A DNA stretch of 30,860 nucleotides. Source: an uncultured Selenomonadaceae bacterium (GTDB taxonomy: Bacteria; Bacillota; Negativicutes; Selenomonadales; Selenomonadaceae). A program made the position numbers and the translations under genes. Positions 6,137-14,706 of the stretch are shown piece by piece (the stretch's first letter is position 1; each line of letters begins with the position of its first letter). The notes below the pieces were generated by a model, which was not told the origin of the DNA, made no database searches, and saw only the letters and a program-made list of their open reading frames with translations. The stretch spans positions 1-30,860 of the forward strand of contig CAJOKY010000003.1 in the NCBI GenBank assembly GCA_905235425.1. The letters are read 5' to 3'.

Positions 6137-8401
6137 TTGCCAAATCAAACGCACAGGACGATTATCTTTGAAGAGTTCAATAACACTAAATCAGACAATC
6201 TTTTCACGATCTTGAATAACGATCCTTCAAACGATGACCTTATGATCGGACTGGAAAAATTAACCGTTTCGACTTTCCAAGAGTTTATGACAAAATTCAC
6301 GCCTAAAGTATATGAAGTTGCAGGCAAAAAAGACGGCAAGATTGTATTTGCTTATACCACAGATCCGACAAAATATCAGGGGTTATCTTGCACGGAATTG
6401 GATATCGGCGAACATATTTACTACAAAATGCTTGAGAGGCTCTACGAATCCAAAGGGAAAAGCGGCAAATCAAATATACAGTTTGATGACAGCGAAATTA
6501 TGGAAATGCTGACGCCTAAAGCAGAACTTGCCGAAGTTCGCAATACGCGCCAAAAAATGGAGTACAACTTAAAAAGATACCACGAGGCAAAGGCTATCGG
6601 CGATAAAAGTACCATGAATGCATGTAGTAAAAAACTTAGTGAATGCCGTCAAACTATTGCCAAATATTCTATGGCTTCGCTGAATAAACTTTTGCCTATT
6701 TTGATTGAAGACAATAAGAAAAAGCAGGAACGTCTCGACGCCGCTTTACCTGCTGATGACAACGCCGATACAAAAAAGTTGCCTTCTATCATCATCGGAA
6801 ACTTGATACTTAATCCCGCCGGATATCTTGACATTGACCCGAAGGCAAAAACAGTACCTGCCATTGCCGCACCGAGTGAGGATAAAAAATCTGAAGGTGC
6901 ATTGGTTGAAGTAAAAGACAATTTGCCTGCCAAAGTTAAAGTCGTAGCGCCGCAAGAATCGGTAAAGAAAATTCCCGACGCGCAGACGATACAAAATAAA
7001 ATCGCTACAACCATAGTAAAAGATTATGAAGAAAACGCGAATTCACCGAATGAAACTATTAAATCGATACTTGTTTCGGCGTTTGCGCCCTTGTCTGCAA
7101 TGTCCAATGCCGAAGATAAAACACAAGCGCTTGACATAAACGTACTTAGGAAACAGTGTAAAATGTTTGAAGACGCCTATATAAATTCGCGGCAATCTTT
7201 TATTAAGGAAATGTCAAAGATAGTTGAAAGTCTTCTCGGCGTTAAAACCTTTTTCGATCACGCTACGGCAGAAGGCGGCGCGTATTCACCGATATCCGAC
7301 GGCGTAATAATTTCTAATTGTAAGGCGTCACGTCTTTTGGAGATAAAAGATAAATTTGCCGGCTATATGAAACAGTTGGGCAAAGATCAGGGCGAAAAAA
7401 GAATTTGGTTTGCCGTGTTGCCGAATGTGCTTGAAAATCCGCCGATTGATGATACTGAAATTTATGATGATATTGATGATGATGGAATGGGCGGCAGTTT
7501 AAAAAAATCTCAAGACAACGCAAAAAAACTTCATACAGATTATGTCAGCATTAATGCGCTGAAAGAATTTTTGGAAGTAATGGAATCCGCCAAAATTACG
7601 ACGGTATTCAACATTCGCAATGAAACCAATACTTTTTCCAATCTTTCATCTGTCGAAGTCAAAGATAAAATGAAAGAGTTTGATTCGTGCAAGTACGGTC
7701 ACGCGGTTTACGCTTATCCCAATTTCACTTTGATTCGTGACAGAATTACATCCGTTTTTGACGACAGACCGGACGCGCAGATTACTTTGCCGGGCATTTA
7801 TATTGACGCGGCTTACCCTGCGGGCGGTCTTCTTGTTGCCTCTCAGCAGCCCCAAGTTTTGGACAGCTATAAATTGAAGTACGACAAAGACAGCGTTTGT
7901 GTCGGTATTGACTTTGAAAATTTGACAGTGAAAAAAGCTTTTCAAACTAAATTCAACCGTGAATCTGTCCTGCGTCGCAGTGAAGATTTAATCAAAACCA
8001 TTAACTCAAATATGTTCGGCTTTGCATTCAGCGGCGACGAGGTGGAAGATAAAGATGGCAGTAAGTGGAAAAATTCATACATTCACTGTGCGCGTTCCCT
8101 TGCCAAAAATGACAAGACGGGACTTTACAAGCCGGTTTATCAGACACTCATTGAAGATTTTATCGCGCAAAAATTAAACGCGCTTGCCTCCAAAAAGAAA
8201 CCTGATGTACGCGAAAAAGTTGAATCCATTAACAGGGAATGGGCTGATAAAAATAAGCAACACAGATATGAAGGTATTGTCAACTGCCTGCTGCGTACCG
8301 GCGAAAAAATAGACATTGACGATACAGGCGACAAGGTTAAATTGCATATTAATTTTATCGGCGGCGACGGCTATGTTGATTTTGAAGTAGAAGGAGATTA
8401 A
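6137..8401 (+). CDS. Probable contractile sheath protein (unusually large) or sheath-like structural protein
   Basis: 754 aa, TTG start with GGAGGG at 6124-6129, 7 bases upstream. Residues about 135-200 are charged and helical, and about 205-285 form an Ala/Pro/Lys-rich linker. The C-terminal half is more globular and sheath-like: RIWFAVLPNV, then a block with HAVYAYPNF and LPGIYIDAAYPAGGLLVAS, then a terminal region with IEDFIAQKLNAL and a last strand GYVDFEVEGD. The order resembles phage and T6SS sheaths, whose C-terminal strands exchange between subunits. Its position immediately before a tube-like and a spike-like gene is the classical sheath-tube-spike order. Phage sheaths are about 350-500 aa, so this would be oversized. 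The assignment rests mainly on context and the C-terminal look; it could also be another structural protein. No membrane segments. Confidence 0.5.
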   Translation: MPNQTHRTIIFEEFNNTKSDNLFTILNNDPSNDDLMIGLEKLTVSTFQEFMTKFTPKVYEVAGKKDGKIVFAYTTDPTKYQGLSCTELDIGEHIYYKMLERLYESKGKSGKSNIQFDDSEIMEMLTPKAELAEVRNTRQKMEYNLKRYHEAKAIGDKSTMNACSKKLSECRQTIAKYSMASLNKLLPILIEDNKKKQERLDAALPADDNADTKKLPSIIIGNLILNPAGYLDIDPKAKTVPAIAAPSEDKKSEGALVEVKDNLPAKVKVVAPQESVKKIPDAQTIQNKIATTIVKDYEENANSPNETIKSILVSAFAPLSAMSNAEDKTQALDINVLRKQCKMFEDAYINSRQSFIKEMSKIVESLLGVKTFFDHATAEGGAYSPISDGVIISNCKASRLLEIKDKFAGYMKQLGKDQGEKRIWFAVLPNVLENPPIDDTEIYDDIDDDGMGGSLKKSQDNAKKLHTDYVSINALKEFLEVMESAKITTVFNIRNETNTFSNLSSVEVKDKMKEFDSCKYGHAVYAYPNFTLIRDRITSVFDDRPDAQITLPGIYIDAAYPAGGLLVASQQPQVLDSYKLKYDKDSVCVGIDFENLTVKKAFQTKFNRESVLRRSEDLIKTINSNMFGFAFSGDEVEDKDGSKWKNSYIHCARSLAKNDKTGLYKPVYQTLIEDFIAQKLNALASKKKPDVREKVESINREWADKNKQHRYEGIVNCLLRTGEKIDIDDTGDKVKLHINFIGGDGYVDFEVEGD

Positions 8402-8413
8402 GGAGGTACTTAA

Positions 8414-8854
8414 ATGATTTTTTCAATTAAAATTACTTCGGAAGACGGCGAAGTTATCGAAATCGGTAAAGACGGCAAAGAAAGAGAAAAGAGCCTTATT
8501 ACAGATGTTGAAGTACATATGGACACTGTCAATAACGACGCACGCAACAAATCCAATGCTATGCTCGCCAAAATTAAAATTGTCGGCAAGATTAATTCAG
8601 AAATCCGTGAGGAAGTATTAAATATTTTTAATTGGTCGAAAGAACTTGACCAAAAGAAATGGTATCGCACCATTGAAATTAAGGCTAAGTCTTCAATGAG
8701 CGAAGTTTTCCGCACGTACATTATTCCAAACGTTTTTGTAGTAGACTACTTTGAAAATTATAAAACAGAAATGGAAGGCAATAACGAAGCGGATCAATTT
8801 GAACTGTATCTTACGCAACAGGAAAATAATTTTAAAACTATTGAAGCATTCTAA
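8414..8854 (+). CDS. Tail-tube / Hcp-like protein
   Basis: 146 aa with alternating beta-strands and one helix, the size of Hcp and phage tail-tube proteins (about 140-170 aa). Strand-like segments include MIFSIKITSEDGEVIEI and NAMLAKIKIVGKI; a short helix (EEVLNIFNWSKEL) is followed by more strands (YRTIEIKAK, FRTYIIPNVFVVDYFENY). Tube proteins form stacked hexameric rings inside the sheath. The assignment is from size, predicted secondary structure and position between the sheath-like and VgrG-like genes; there is no diagnostic motif I can name. A strong AGGAGG at 8401-8406 overlaps the stop of the preceding gene, consistent with the high expression a tube subunit needs. Databases may carry this family under unrelated names. 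Confidence 0.6.
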   Translation: MIFSIKITSEDGEVIEIGKDGKEREKSLITDVEVHMDTVNNDARNKSNAMLAKIKIVGKINSEIREEVLNIFNWSKELDQKKWYRTIEIKAKSSMSEVFRTYIIPNVFVVDYFENYKTEMEGNNEADQFELYLTQQENNFKTIEAF

Positions 8855-8875
8855 CTTTTTCAACAGGAATTCGCT

Positions 8876-10234
8876 ATGAAGATAAAAAATTTCGCACCAA
8901 TCGAACACATTACCGATTTTGAGTTGACGAAACACGAAGGCGAACACAGCTTTTTGAACTTTACGGCGTCTATATCGGACGTTGCGACAGAAAAATTTTT
9001 GGCTTGCACAGGCAAAACCATTTCCGTCACGACGGATGATAATGCGCCTATTTTTTTTGGACGCGTTGAGACGGTTGAAGTTGAAAAGTTAATCGGTGCG
9101 GCAAGAGTTTTTGTTTCGTGCATTTCACTTTCGGTGACGGCTGATGAAGATGCAAAGACGCGAATTTTTCACAATTCCGACAAAAAAATTTCGGACGTGC
9201 TCAGTACCGCGCGGCTTAATCTTTCACCTGCCGATTTAAAAGTTGCAAAGGAGTTTTCCGCGTTAAAATATTCGCCGGTAATTTTGCAGAATCAAGAGAC
9301 CAACTTTCAATTTATGTCACGGCTTGCAAAACGTTTCGGCAAAAGGTTTTGGGTTCTTGACACGTTGGATCAGGTAAATTTTTTTATTGATTCGTGTATT
9401 GAAAAATCTGCGCGGAAAATCCGCGACAATAAAATTTTGTCGATATCTCACGCAAAGGTAGGCAAGCAGTTTAAATTCTTTTTGAAGTCACAAAGTTTTT
9501 TTGAACTTGGTCAAGTTGTCAAGATTGATAAAATTGCAGACGAATTTGTCATTGTCGGCTTAACGCTTCGCCTTGAAAATGAAAGTTATACTTATCGCTA
9601 TGAATTGGACGAGCATAAATTAGAATTACCGCCGCTTTCAAACGCGCCGTATTTGTGCAAGAGCGCCAAATTTCACGCGAAGGTTATCAATACGAAAGAT
9701 CCGAAAAATCTCGGCAGAGTGCAAGTGATTTTTGACGACAAATTTATTGAAGATATGGATAATAAAAATCCGCTGTGGATTGATTACCGTACGCCGTACG
9801 CAGGCAAAAGCGGCGGCATTGTCTTTATCCCCGATGAAGGCGACGCGGTAGAGGTTATCTTCACCAATGAAGAAATTTTTTGCGTGTCGGCAGTTCGTGA
9901 AAATCCTCTTGCCGCCGAATGCCAAAACGTGAAGGATAAATATATCGGCAACAATTTCAAACAGCGTATGTTTTGGAAGGAAAAATCGCTTGAATTTTTT
10001 TCGGACAAATATAAAATCGTGATGAATGACAAGGGCATTGAAATTGTCGTGGGAGAAAATTCCGTGACGCTGAATGAGCAGGGAATTTTTTTGAAGACTC
10101 AAGCCGGTAAAATTTCCATGACAAAGGATATTGTAATTGATTCCGGCGGCAAGTTTGAAGTCAAGGCGAAGGACGCTGATATTAAATCGGATGGCAAGAT
10201 TAAACTCGGCGGCAGTAAAATTGAACTGCGCTGA
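8876..10234 (+). CDS. VgrG / phage late control D-like spike protein
   Basis: 452 aa. Residues 1-250 look like the gp27/gpD barrel region, including the family-typical segment QETNFQFMSRLAKRFGKRFW (about 140-159). Residues about 265-345 are a gp5-type OB-fold: AKVINTKDPKNLGRVQV, then PDEGDAVEVIF and a following SAVRENP, matching the usual P..GD.V.V.F pattern of VgrG. The end (about 375-452) is a short run of beta-helix-like strands (IEIVVGENSVTL, GKISMTK, DIKSDGKIKLGGSKIEL), that is, the gp5 needle. There is no extra C-terminal effector domain. VgrG trimers sit at the tip of the tube and carry the PAAR-like cone, here probably the 5795 product. Shorter than most T6SS VgrGs (600 aa or more) and closer to the compact spikes of phages and eCIS. 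Confidence 0.8.
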   Translation: MKIKNFAPIEHITDFELTKHEGEHSFLNFTASISDVATEKFLACTGKTISVTTDDNAPIFFGRVETVEVEKLIGAARVFVSCISLSVTADEDAKTRIFHNSDKKISDVLSTARLNLSPADLKVAKEFSALKYSPVILQNQETNFQFMSRLAKRFGKRFWVLDTLDQVNFFIDSCIEKSARKIRDNKILSISHAKVGKQFKFFLKSQSFFELGQVVKIDKIADEFVIVGLTLRLENESYTYRYELDEHKLELPPLSNAPYLCKSAKFHAKVINTKDPKNLGRVQVIFDDKFIEDMDNKNPLWIDYRTPYAGKSGGIVFIPDEGDAVEVIFTNEEIFCVSAVRENPLAAECQNVKDKYIGNNFKQRMFWKEKSLEFFSDKYKIVMNDKGIEIVVGENSVTLNEQGIFLKTQAGKISMTKDIVIDSGGKFEVKAKDADIKSDGKIKLGGSKIELR

Positions 10235-10340
10235 TTGAGGGGTAGGAGGTAGAGGGTAGAGAGTAGAGAGTAGGGGGTAGATTGTAGATTGTAGGTTTTA
10301 ACTACTAACTACTTACTACTAACTACTCACTAATCCTTAA
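10235..10340. repeat. Inverted copy of the 5494-5783 intergenic repeat
   Basis: Built of GTAGAGGGTAG, GTAGGGGGTAG and ACTACTAACTACT motifs, the reverse complement of the block before the PAAR-like gene. An exact 15-bp match is GTAGGTTTTAACTAC at 10291-10305 against GTAGTTAAAACCTAC at 5583-5597. The pair encloses exactly the tip, sheath, tube and spike genes. No gene fits within it. Confidence 0.85.
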
Positions 10341-10357
10341 TATAAAGGAGGATTTTT

Positions 10358-11617
10358 TTGAGAAGTAACATTGAAAGTGAAATTAAAAAAATTATCGCAC
10401 GCAGTTTTAAAAATGAAGACGATAAACGCCGCATTTTAGAAGAAATTTTTTCAGCATTGGCAAAACATCAAGAAAATTTTTTAAATGACTTGGAAAAGCG
10501 AATTACAGCTGAAAGTACGCCGCAGGATTGGAACAAAGATTTTGAAGTTGCTGTGAAATTTGTGGAAAGCGTTAAAAGCGGTGACACTGAATCTGAACGA
10601 GGATTTTTTCCGCAAGAAGTCTATAGCGCATATATTTTTGATGATGATGCAGAATCTGAAATTCCAATGTCGGACGCCTTTTTTGTAAATACTCCTTATG
10701 ATGAATTGAAAAATATTTGTACGCAGAAATATAGAGGATGCCTTGTCACGAGTGACGGCACTGTTAAAAATTTTTCATACTGCCTGCAACGTAACGAAAG
10801 ATTTATTGCCGCTGAAAAAATTTTATTTGAAATTGCAGAAATGTACAAGATTAAGCGTCCCGTAATTTTTTCGCCGTATGCAAGACGCGCCGTTGACATA
10901 AAAATTTTTGGCGTTGACGCGGCGGAATTTAAAAATTTCCACAATGTAGATTTACTTTTGGCTCAAAATAATTTGGACGGCAAAATTTTGAAAGGCAATC
11001 TTTTTTGGAATGTGAAAATTGAACGCGGCGAAATGCGGCGCGGCGTTGATGTTGATGAATATATCGGCGCGGACGGCAAATTAATTCGCTACGAATATTT
11101 TCATACTTTCGACGACGACAAAAAAGTTTTTATCCTTCCAACGCAACATTGCGACGATTTACATTTTGAGACAGATAGCGGAGAAAAAAATTTTAAATTT
11201 GGCTACAACAGCGTCTTGAAAGAGCGCGACTGCCAAAAAGTGACTTTGGACACGCCGACAATTTCGGATGACGTTTTTACAAATGACTTTCCGCGCAGAA
11301 ATGACAAATTACGTTTAAAGACGGCAGGCGACGTGGCTAAGGTGCTTGCCTGTTTCAATTTAACGCGATTCGGCAAAATTTGTCCCGCGCAGCTTGAAAG
11401 TTTTAACGCCGATAATTTTAAGCCGCTTGAAGTTTACACTAAGGCAGACAGTTATTTTTATCCGGCAGAAAATAGTTTACTCGGCGACGTGCGAAATAAG
11501 CCGGTATGCTGTATAAAATTCTGCGGCGATTCAATTTTTAAAATCGACTATGCAAATTACGTGTTGCATTATCTTAAACAAAATTATCCTGAATTTGGCT
11601 GGGCAGGTGTCGAATGA
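10358..11617 (+). CDS. Unknown protein of the injection-system locus (possible baseplate component)
   Basis: 419 aa, TTG start chosen because AAAGGAGG lies at 10344-10351, 6 bases upstream. No family recognised. The N-terminal 100 residues are charged and helical (LEEIFSALAKHQENFLNDLEKR); the middle has short beta segments and Asp-rich stretches; the C-terminal 100 residues contain RLKTAGDVAKVLACFNLTRF and end with LHYLKQNYPEFGW. No signal peptide or membrane segment. It lies straight after the spike gene (beyond the repeat) and overlaps the next gene by 4 bp, so both products are probably made in fixed proportion. In phage tails and T6SS loci the genes after the spike commonly encode baseplate wedge proteins, so that is the leading guess from position alone. 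Confidence 0.65.
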   Translation: MRSNIESEIKKIIARSFKNEDDKRRILEEIFSALAKHQENFLNDLEKRITAESTPQDWNKDFEVAVKFVESVKSGDTESERGFFPQEVYSAYIFDDDAESEIPMSDAFFVNTPYDELKNICTQKYRGCLVTSDGTVKNFSYCLQRNERFIAAEKILFEIAEMYKIKRPVIFSPYARRAVDIKIFGVDAAEFKNFHNVDLLLAQNNLDGKILKGNLFWNVKIERGEMRRGVDVDEYIGADGKLIRYEYFHTFDDDKKVFILPTQHCDDLHFETDSGEKNFKFGYNSVLKERDCQKVTLDTPTISDDVFTNDFPRRNDKLRLKTAGDVAKVLACFNLTRFGKICPAQLESFNADNFKPLEVYTKADSYFYPAENSLLGDVRNKPVCCIKFCGDSIFKIDYANYVLHYLKQNYPEFGWAGVE

Positions 11618-12252
11618 TGAGGTACATTTGGCAAAATTATGACGCGGAAAATGATTTTTACGTTGACACAAAACCATTTTCACCATACCTTGAAATAAGC
11701 TACACCGGCTCAAAAAAAATCGGTGTAAATCCTTCTCTGCGCTTTGATAAAATTTTTTCGCCGCTATATAAAGGCACAGATGATAAAAATTTTGAACAGC
11801 TTGAAAATTGCCTGTTTCATTACCTTGCACTACTGGATTTAAAAAGCGGCATTCATTTGACTTCAATTCATGAACGCAGGCTTGATGAAGAAATTTGCAA
11901 CGGTATTTACGGTGAAAAGGCGCGTGAAATTTATCTTGCGTTAAGGGAAGAGGAGCGGCGAATAATTTTAATCTACCTGCAACGTCACGACGCGGCGCAG
12001 GGTCTGCAAACTTTTTTCTTTGATGCCGTGTTGCAATTTTTTCCTGCGGCTAAATTTTATTTTTACGAATGGGAGAAAAAATTTTTAATATACATTCCTG
12101 CCAACGCTACGGAGCATAATAAAAATTTGTTGGAGCTTTTAATTTTTTTTCTATTCGACATGGGCGCAGACTATGAAATTTTTTGGAATAGTCACTTTGG
12201 AATTATTGACAACGCCGAAACAATGAAGATTGATAACATAGTGATTTATTGA
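11614..12252 (+). CDS. Unknown protein, translationally coupled partner of the preceding gene
   Basis: 212 aa; its ATG overlaps the TGA of the 419-aa gene (ATGA at 11614-11617), indicating translational coupling. No known family recognised. Aromatic-rich N-terminus (YIWQNYDAENDFYVDTKPF), a middle helix rich in charged residues (REIYLALREEERRIILIYL), then alternating strand-like aromatic segments (FFPAAKFYFYEWEKKFLIYI) and a hydrophobic helix at about 165-180 (LLELLIFFLFDMGADYEIFW). That helix is short and flanked by acidic residues, so I do not call it membrane-spanning. Context suggests a complex with the 419-aa protein, perhaps a baseplate or adaptor piece. The next gene, an Hsp70, begins 10 bp downstream. 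Confidence 0.65.
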   Translation: MMRYIWQNYDAENDFYVDTKPFSPYLEISYTGSKKIGVNPSLRFDKIFSPLYKGTDDKNFEQLENCLFHYLALLDLKSGIHLTSIHERRLDEEICNGIYGEKAREIYLALREEERRIILIYLQRHDAAQGLQTFFFDAVLQFFPAAKFYFYEWEKKFLIYIPANATEHNKNLLELLIFFLFDMGADYEIFWNSHFGIIDNAETMKIDNIVIY

Positions 12253-12262
12253 GGGGATTTTT

Positions 12263-13846
12263 ATGGGAAAAGAGATCGGTATAGACTTAGGTACGACAAA
12301 CACGGTTGTTTCATACGTCAACAAAAAAGGCAAACTGCGCCAGCTTAACTACGAAACAAAAGAAATTATTCCGTCGGTTATTTATTTTCAAAGTGCAGAT
12401 GAATATTTTATAGGCAACAAGGCACGAAATTTTTTGGCTGACAATCCTGCGGCAGGCGTCGCCAATTTTAAAACTACAATATCTTCTTCAGAACGCCACA
12501 AAATAATTCCGGAAGACGGAAAACCCTTTGCCAAAAGGTCACGTGAATTTGCAGAACTTTTTCTTAATAAAGTTGTGCGCGGTATGGAAAACAGATTGAT
12601 TAAGGAATTTGGACCGATTGACGGCTTTATAGAGCGTGCCGTTATAACTGTACCGGCAAATTTCAGCTCAACAGAAAAAAGCATTACGAAGATGGCGGCA
12701 AGGTTGGCGGGATTGACAGACGTTAAACTTGTTGCAGAACCTACTGCTGCGGCGGTTGCTTATGAAAATTCACAAGGTGAGGAAAATTCTGAAGCGGTTA
12801 TATTGGTGTACGACTTCGGCGGCGGCACTTTCGACGTTTCAATAATTCGCAAAAAAGGCGCGGCGTTTGAAGAAATTACGACCGGTGGCGATAAACATTT
12901 AGGCGGCAATAACCTTACAAGCATTTTGGCTAAAGAAATTTTGAATGAGATTAACGACGATTACGGCGCAGAATTTCCTTTCAATGAAGATGACTTCGAC
13001 GAGGACGATTGCGAAATATCGCTCATACAATATAAAAAAAATATGAATGAAATTTGGCGCGTTGCAAACTTGATCAAGGAAAATCTGTCAGAAAATGAAT
13101 ATTCATCGGAACCTTTAAATATAGTTTTGCGTGACGGCATAAACGAACTGATAACGGTGGAGTTTAGCCGCGAAGAATTGGAAAATTATATTGGTGAATA
13201 TATTAACAGAACAGTTGATATTACGTTGCAGACGATTAAACGCGCCAAAGATAAGCAAGGCATTGAAAAAATAGATCAAATTGTTTTGGCAGGCGGCAGT
13301 TCAAATATTCCGCTTGTCAAGCAAATTTTGGAAGAGCGCCTTAACGATCAAGACATAGTTTTCTGTGACGACGTATCGACTTTGATTTCACGCGGCGCGG
13401 CGATTCTTGCTAAGCGTTATGTTGAGTCTGAAAGTACTCCAAAAGCCGTGACGACCGTACAAATGGGCATTGCTGCAAATGAAGGCATACAGTTTGGAAA
13501 GTTCCAAGTGATTATTCCGGAAGATGAGCCATTGCCCTGTAACAAGAAAAGGTTTTTTTATCTGCCGAGAGATAATATGCAGAAATTTGAAATTAAGTAT
13601 TATGAACGTGACGTAAAAAATTTTCCCAACGCCATTTATGTATGGGACAACGGCATTGAGGAAATTGATTCGATTATGATAGACAATTTGCCTCCGAATT
13701 TGAAGGCGTCCGAAGTTCAAGTAGAGGTGACATTTACCGCGCAGGTTAATGGTGAACTTGACGTCAACGTTGAACTTAAAGATATCGACGGAAATAAAAT
13801 TCACGGCGAAAAAATTATCTTCCGCAAAAAAAGTGATTTGGAGTGA
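12263..13846 (+). CDS. DnaK-like Hsp70 without the helical lid
   Basis: 527 aa, roughly 100 short of DnaK. The ATPase domain is well conserved: IGIDLGTTNTVV (5-16), Lys 70 at the position of the catalytic DnaK Lys 70 (VANFKTTIS), EPTAAAVAYE, phosphate-2 loop YDFGGGTFD (Asp 184) and adenosine motif LAGGSSNIP (342-350). An acidic insert (about 240-255, FNEDDFDEDD) lies within the nucleotide-binding domain. A beta-rich region from about 395 to the end corresponds to the peptide-binding domain, but the alpha-helical lid and the EEVD-like tail are missing. SD GAGGGG precedes the ATG. Surrounding genes are structural or scaffold-like rather than dnaJ, grpE or hrcA, so it is not the housekeeping dnaK. 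Likely a cytosolic specialised chaperone of the locus. Confidence 0.85.
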   Translation: MGKEIGIDLGTTNTVVSYVNKKGKLRQLNYETKEIIPSVIYFQSADEYFIGNKARNFLADNPAAGVANFKTTISSSERHKIIPEDGKPFAKRSREFAELFLNKVVRGMENRLIKEFGPIDGFIERAVITVPANFSSTEKSITKMAARLAGLTDVKLVAEPTAAAVAYENSQGEENSEAVILVYDFGGGTFDVSIIRKKGAAFEEITTGGDKHLGGNNLTSILAKEILNEINDDYGAEFPFNEDDFDEDDCEISLIQYKKNMNEIWRVANLIKENLSENEYSSEPLNIVLRDGINELITVEFSREELENYIGEYINRTVDITLQTIKRAKDKQGIEKIDQIVLAGGSSNIPLVKQILEERLNDQDIVFCDDVSTLISRGAAILAKRYVESESTPKAVTTVQMGIAANEGIQFGKFQVIIPEDEPLPCNKKRFFYLPRDNMQKFEIKYYERDVKNFPNAIYVWDNGIEEIDSIMIDNLPPNLKASEVQVEVTFTAQVNGELDVNVELKDIDGNKIHGEKIIFRKKSDLE

Positions 13847-13853
13847 TTTCAGG

Positions 13854-14699
13854 ATGAGTGTAACGGATTTTTTGCAAGATTTACGTAATCGCTATGGAGA
13901 AGATATCTCTATAAAAAGTTTTATTGTACGTATAACAGGCGTGAAAGCTACTCCACCGGATCCACGCCCTTTACCATCTTCAACAAATTCAGATAATTTT
14001 GATGAAACGAGTAAAAATTCTAAAAGCCAAAGTTCGCTTGAATCCGTTGCGCAGTACGGTATTAAGGGTGATAAGTCGAAAGGTAATCGCGAACCTATAA
14101 TAATTCCTCCCAAACCGCCTGGAAATAAATTTTCGCCTGTGAATATCGGCAGTTTGAAAGATTGGCTGGATCTGCGTATGACTGTACTTGATTTGCACGA
14201 TTTTAAAAATTTTTTTGCAGGCAAGCAGGATTCTCAAAGTCCGCAATTTCGTAATCTGATTGAAAATTATGCTAAGGAAGCAGAAAAAAATCTTGCACAG
14301 CCTTCAGAAATTGATGCAAGCTCATCAAAGCTTTTTGTAGAAAATCTTTCTGAAGTTATAGAAAAACGCTTTTTCATGATATTGAAATCTTGCAAGCCGG
14401 GTCTTGTCGGCAGAGGTAAAATGCCGCACAGTTATTATTATTCGCTTGATTTATTGGTTAAAAAATATTTTAAAAATATCGGGCTTGAATCATGCAATGT
14501 ACGACCTAGAACCAATTATCGTGAATGGCTGAAACATATGAAAGTAACGGGTGTAATTGAAGCGCCTTTTCCGCATTTGCAGGATTTGATCTCAGAAGTT
14601 GAAGTGCCTCCGCATTATTTTAAATTTATAAACGAAGATGGCGAAGAGGATGTATGTTGGATTGACGGAGAATATATCGTATACAAAAAGAAAGGTTGA
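13854..14699 (+). CDS. Unknown protein with Pro/Ser-rich linker; C-terminal domain shared with the next gene
   Basis: 281 aa from the ATG at 13854, which follows GGAGTGA at 13840-13846; an in-frame start at 13749 would lie inside the preceding Hsp70 and is not used. Residues 1-30 form a small folded start (MSVTDFLQDLRNRYGEDI), about 31-95 is a disordered linker rich in Pro, Ser, Asn and Lys (PPDPRPLPSS, IIPPKPPGNK), and about 95-281 is helical with a final strand-rich segment: FKFINEDGEEDVCWIDGEYI. This end resembles the end of the 444-aa protein encoded next (YFLDYLNEDDEIEYCSFEGTM), with a similar helical stretch before it. The shared domain, between two Hsp70 genes, suggests a co-chaperone or scaffold that docks an Hsp70. 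No catalytic motif seen. Confidence 0.65.
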   Translation: MSVTDFLQDLRNRYGEDISIKSFIVRITGVKATPPDPRPLPSSTNSDNFDETSKNSKSQSSLESVAQYGIKGDKSKGNREPIIIPPKPPGNKFSPVNIGSLKDWLDLRMTVLDLHDFKNFFAGKQDSQSPQFRNLIENYAKEAEKNLAQPSEIDASSSKLFVENLSEVIEKRFFMILKSCKPGLVGRGKMPHSYYYSLDLLVKKYFKNIGLESCNVRPRTNYREWLKHMKVTGVIEAPFPHLQDLISEVEVPPHYFKFINEDGEEDVCWIDGEYIVYKKKG

Positions 14700-14706
14700 T
14701 AATTAA

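Noticed and set aside
9638..10102. 154-codon - strand ORF opposite the VgrG-like OB-fold
   Set aside because: Shadow of a well-supported gene; no ribosome site or recognisable domain.
5795..10234. Toxin or effector domain on the spike or tip protein
   Set aside because: The VgrG-like protein ends with short beta-helix strands and the PAAR-like protein ends at 105 residues; neither has an extra domain, so no effector can be named from this window.
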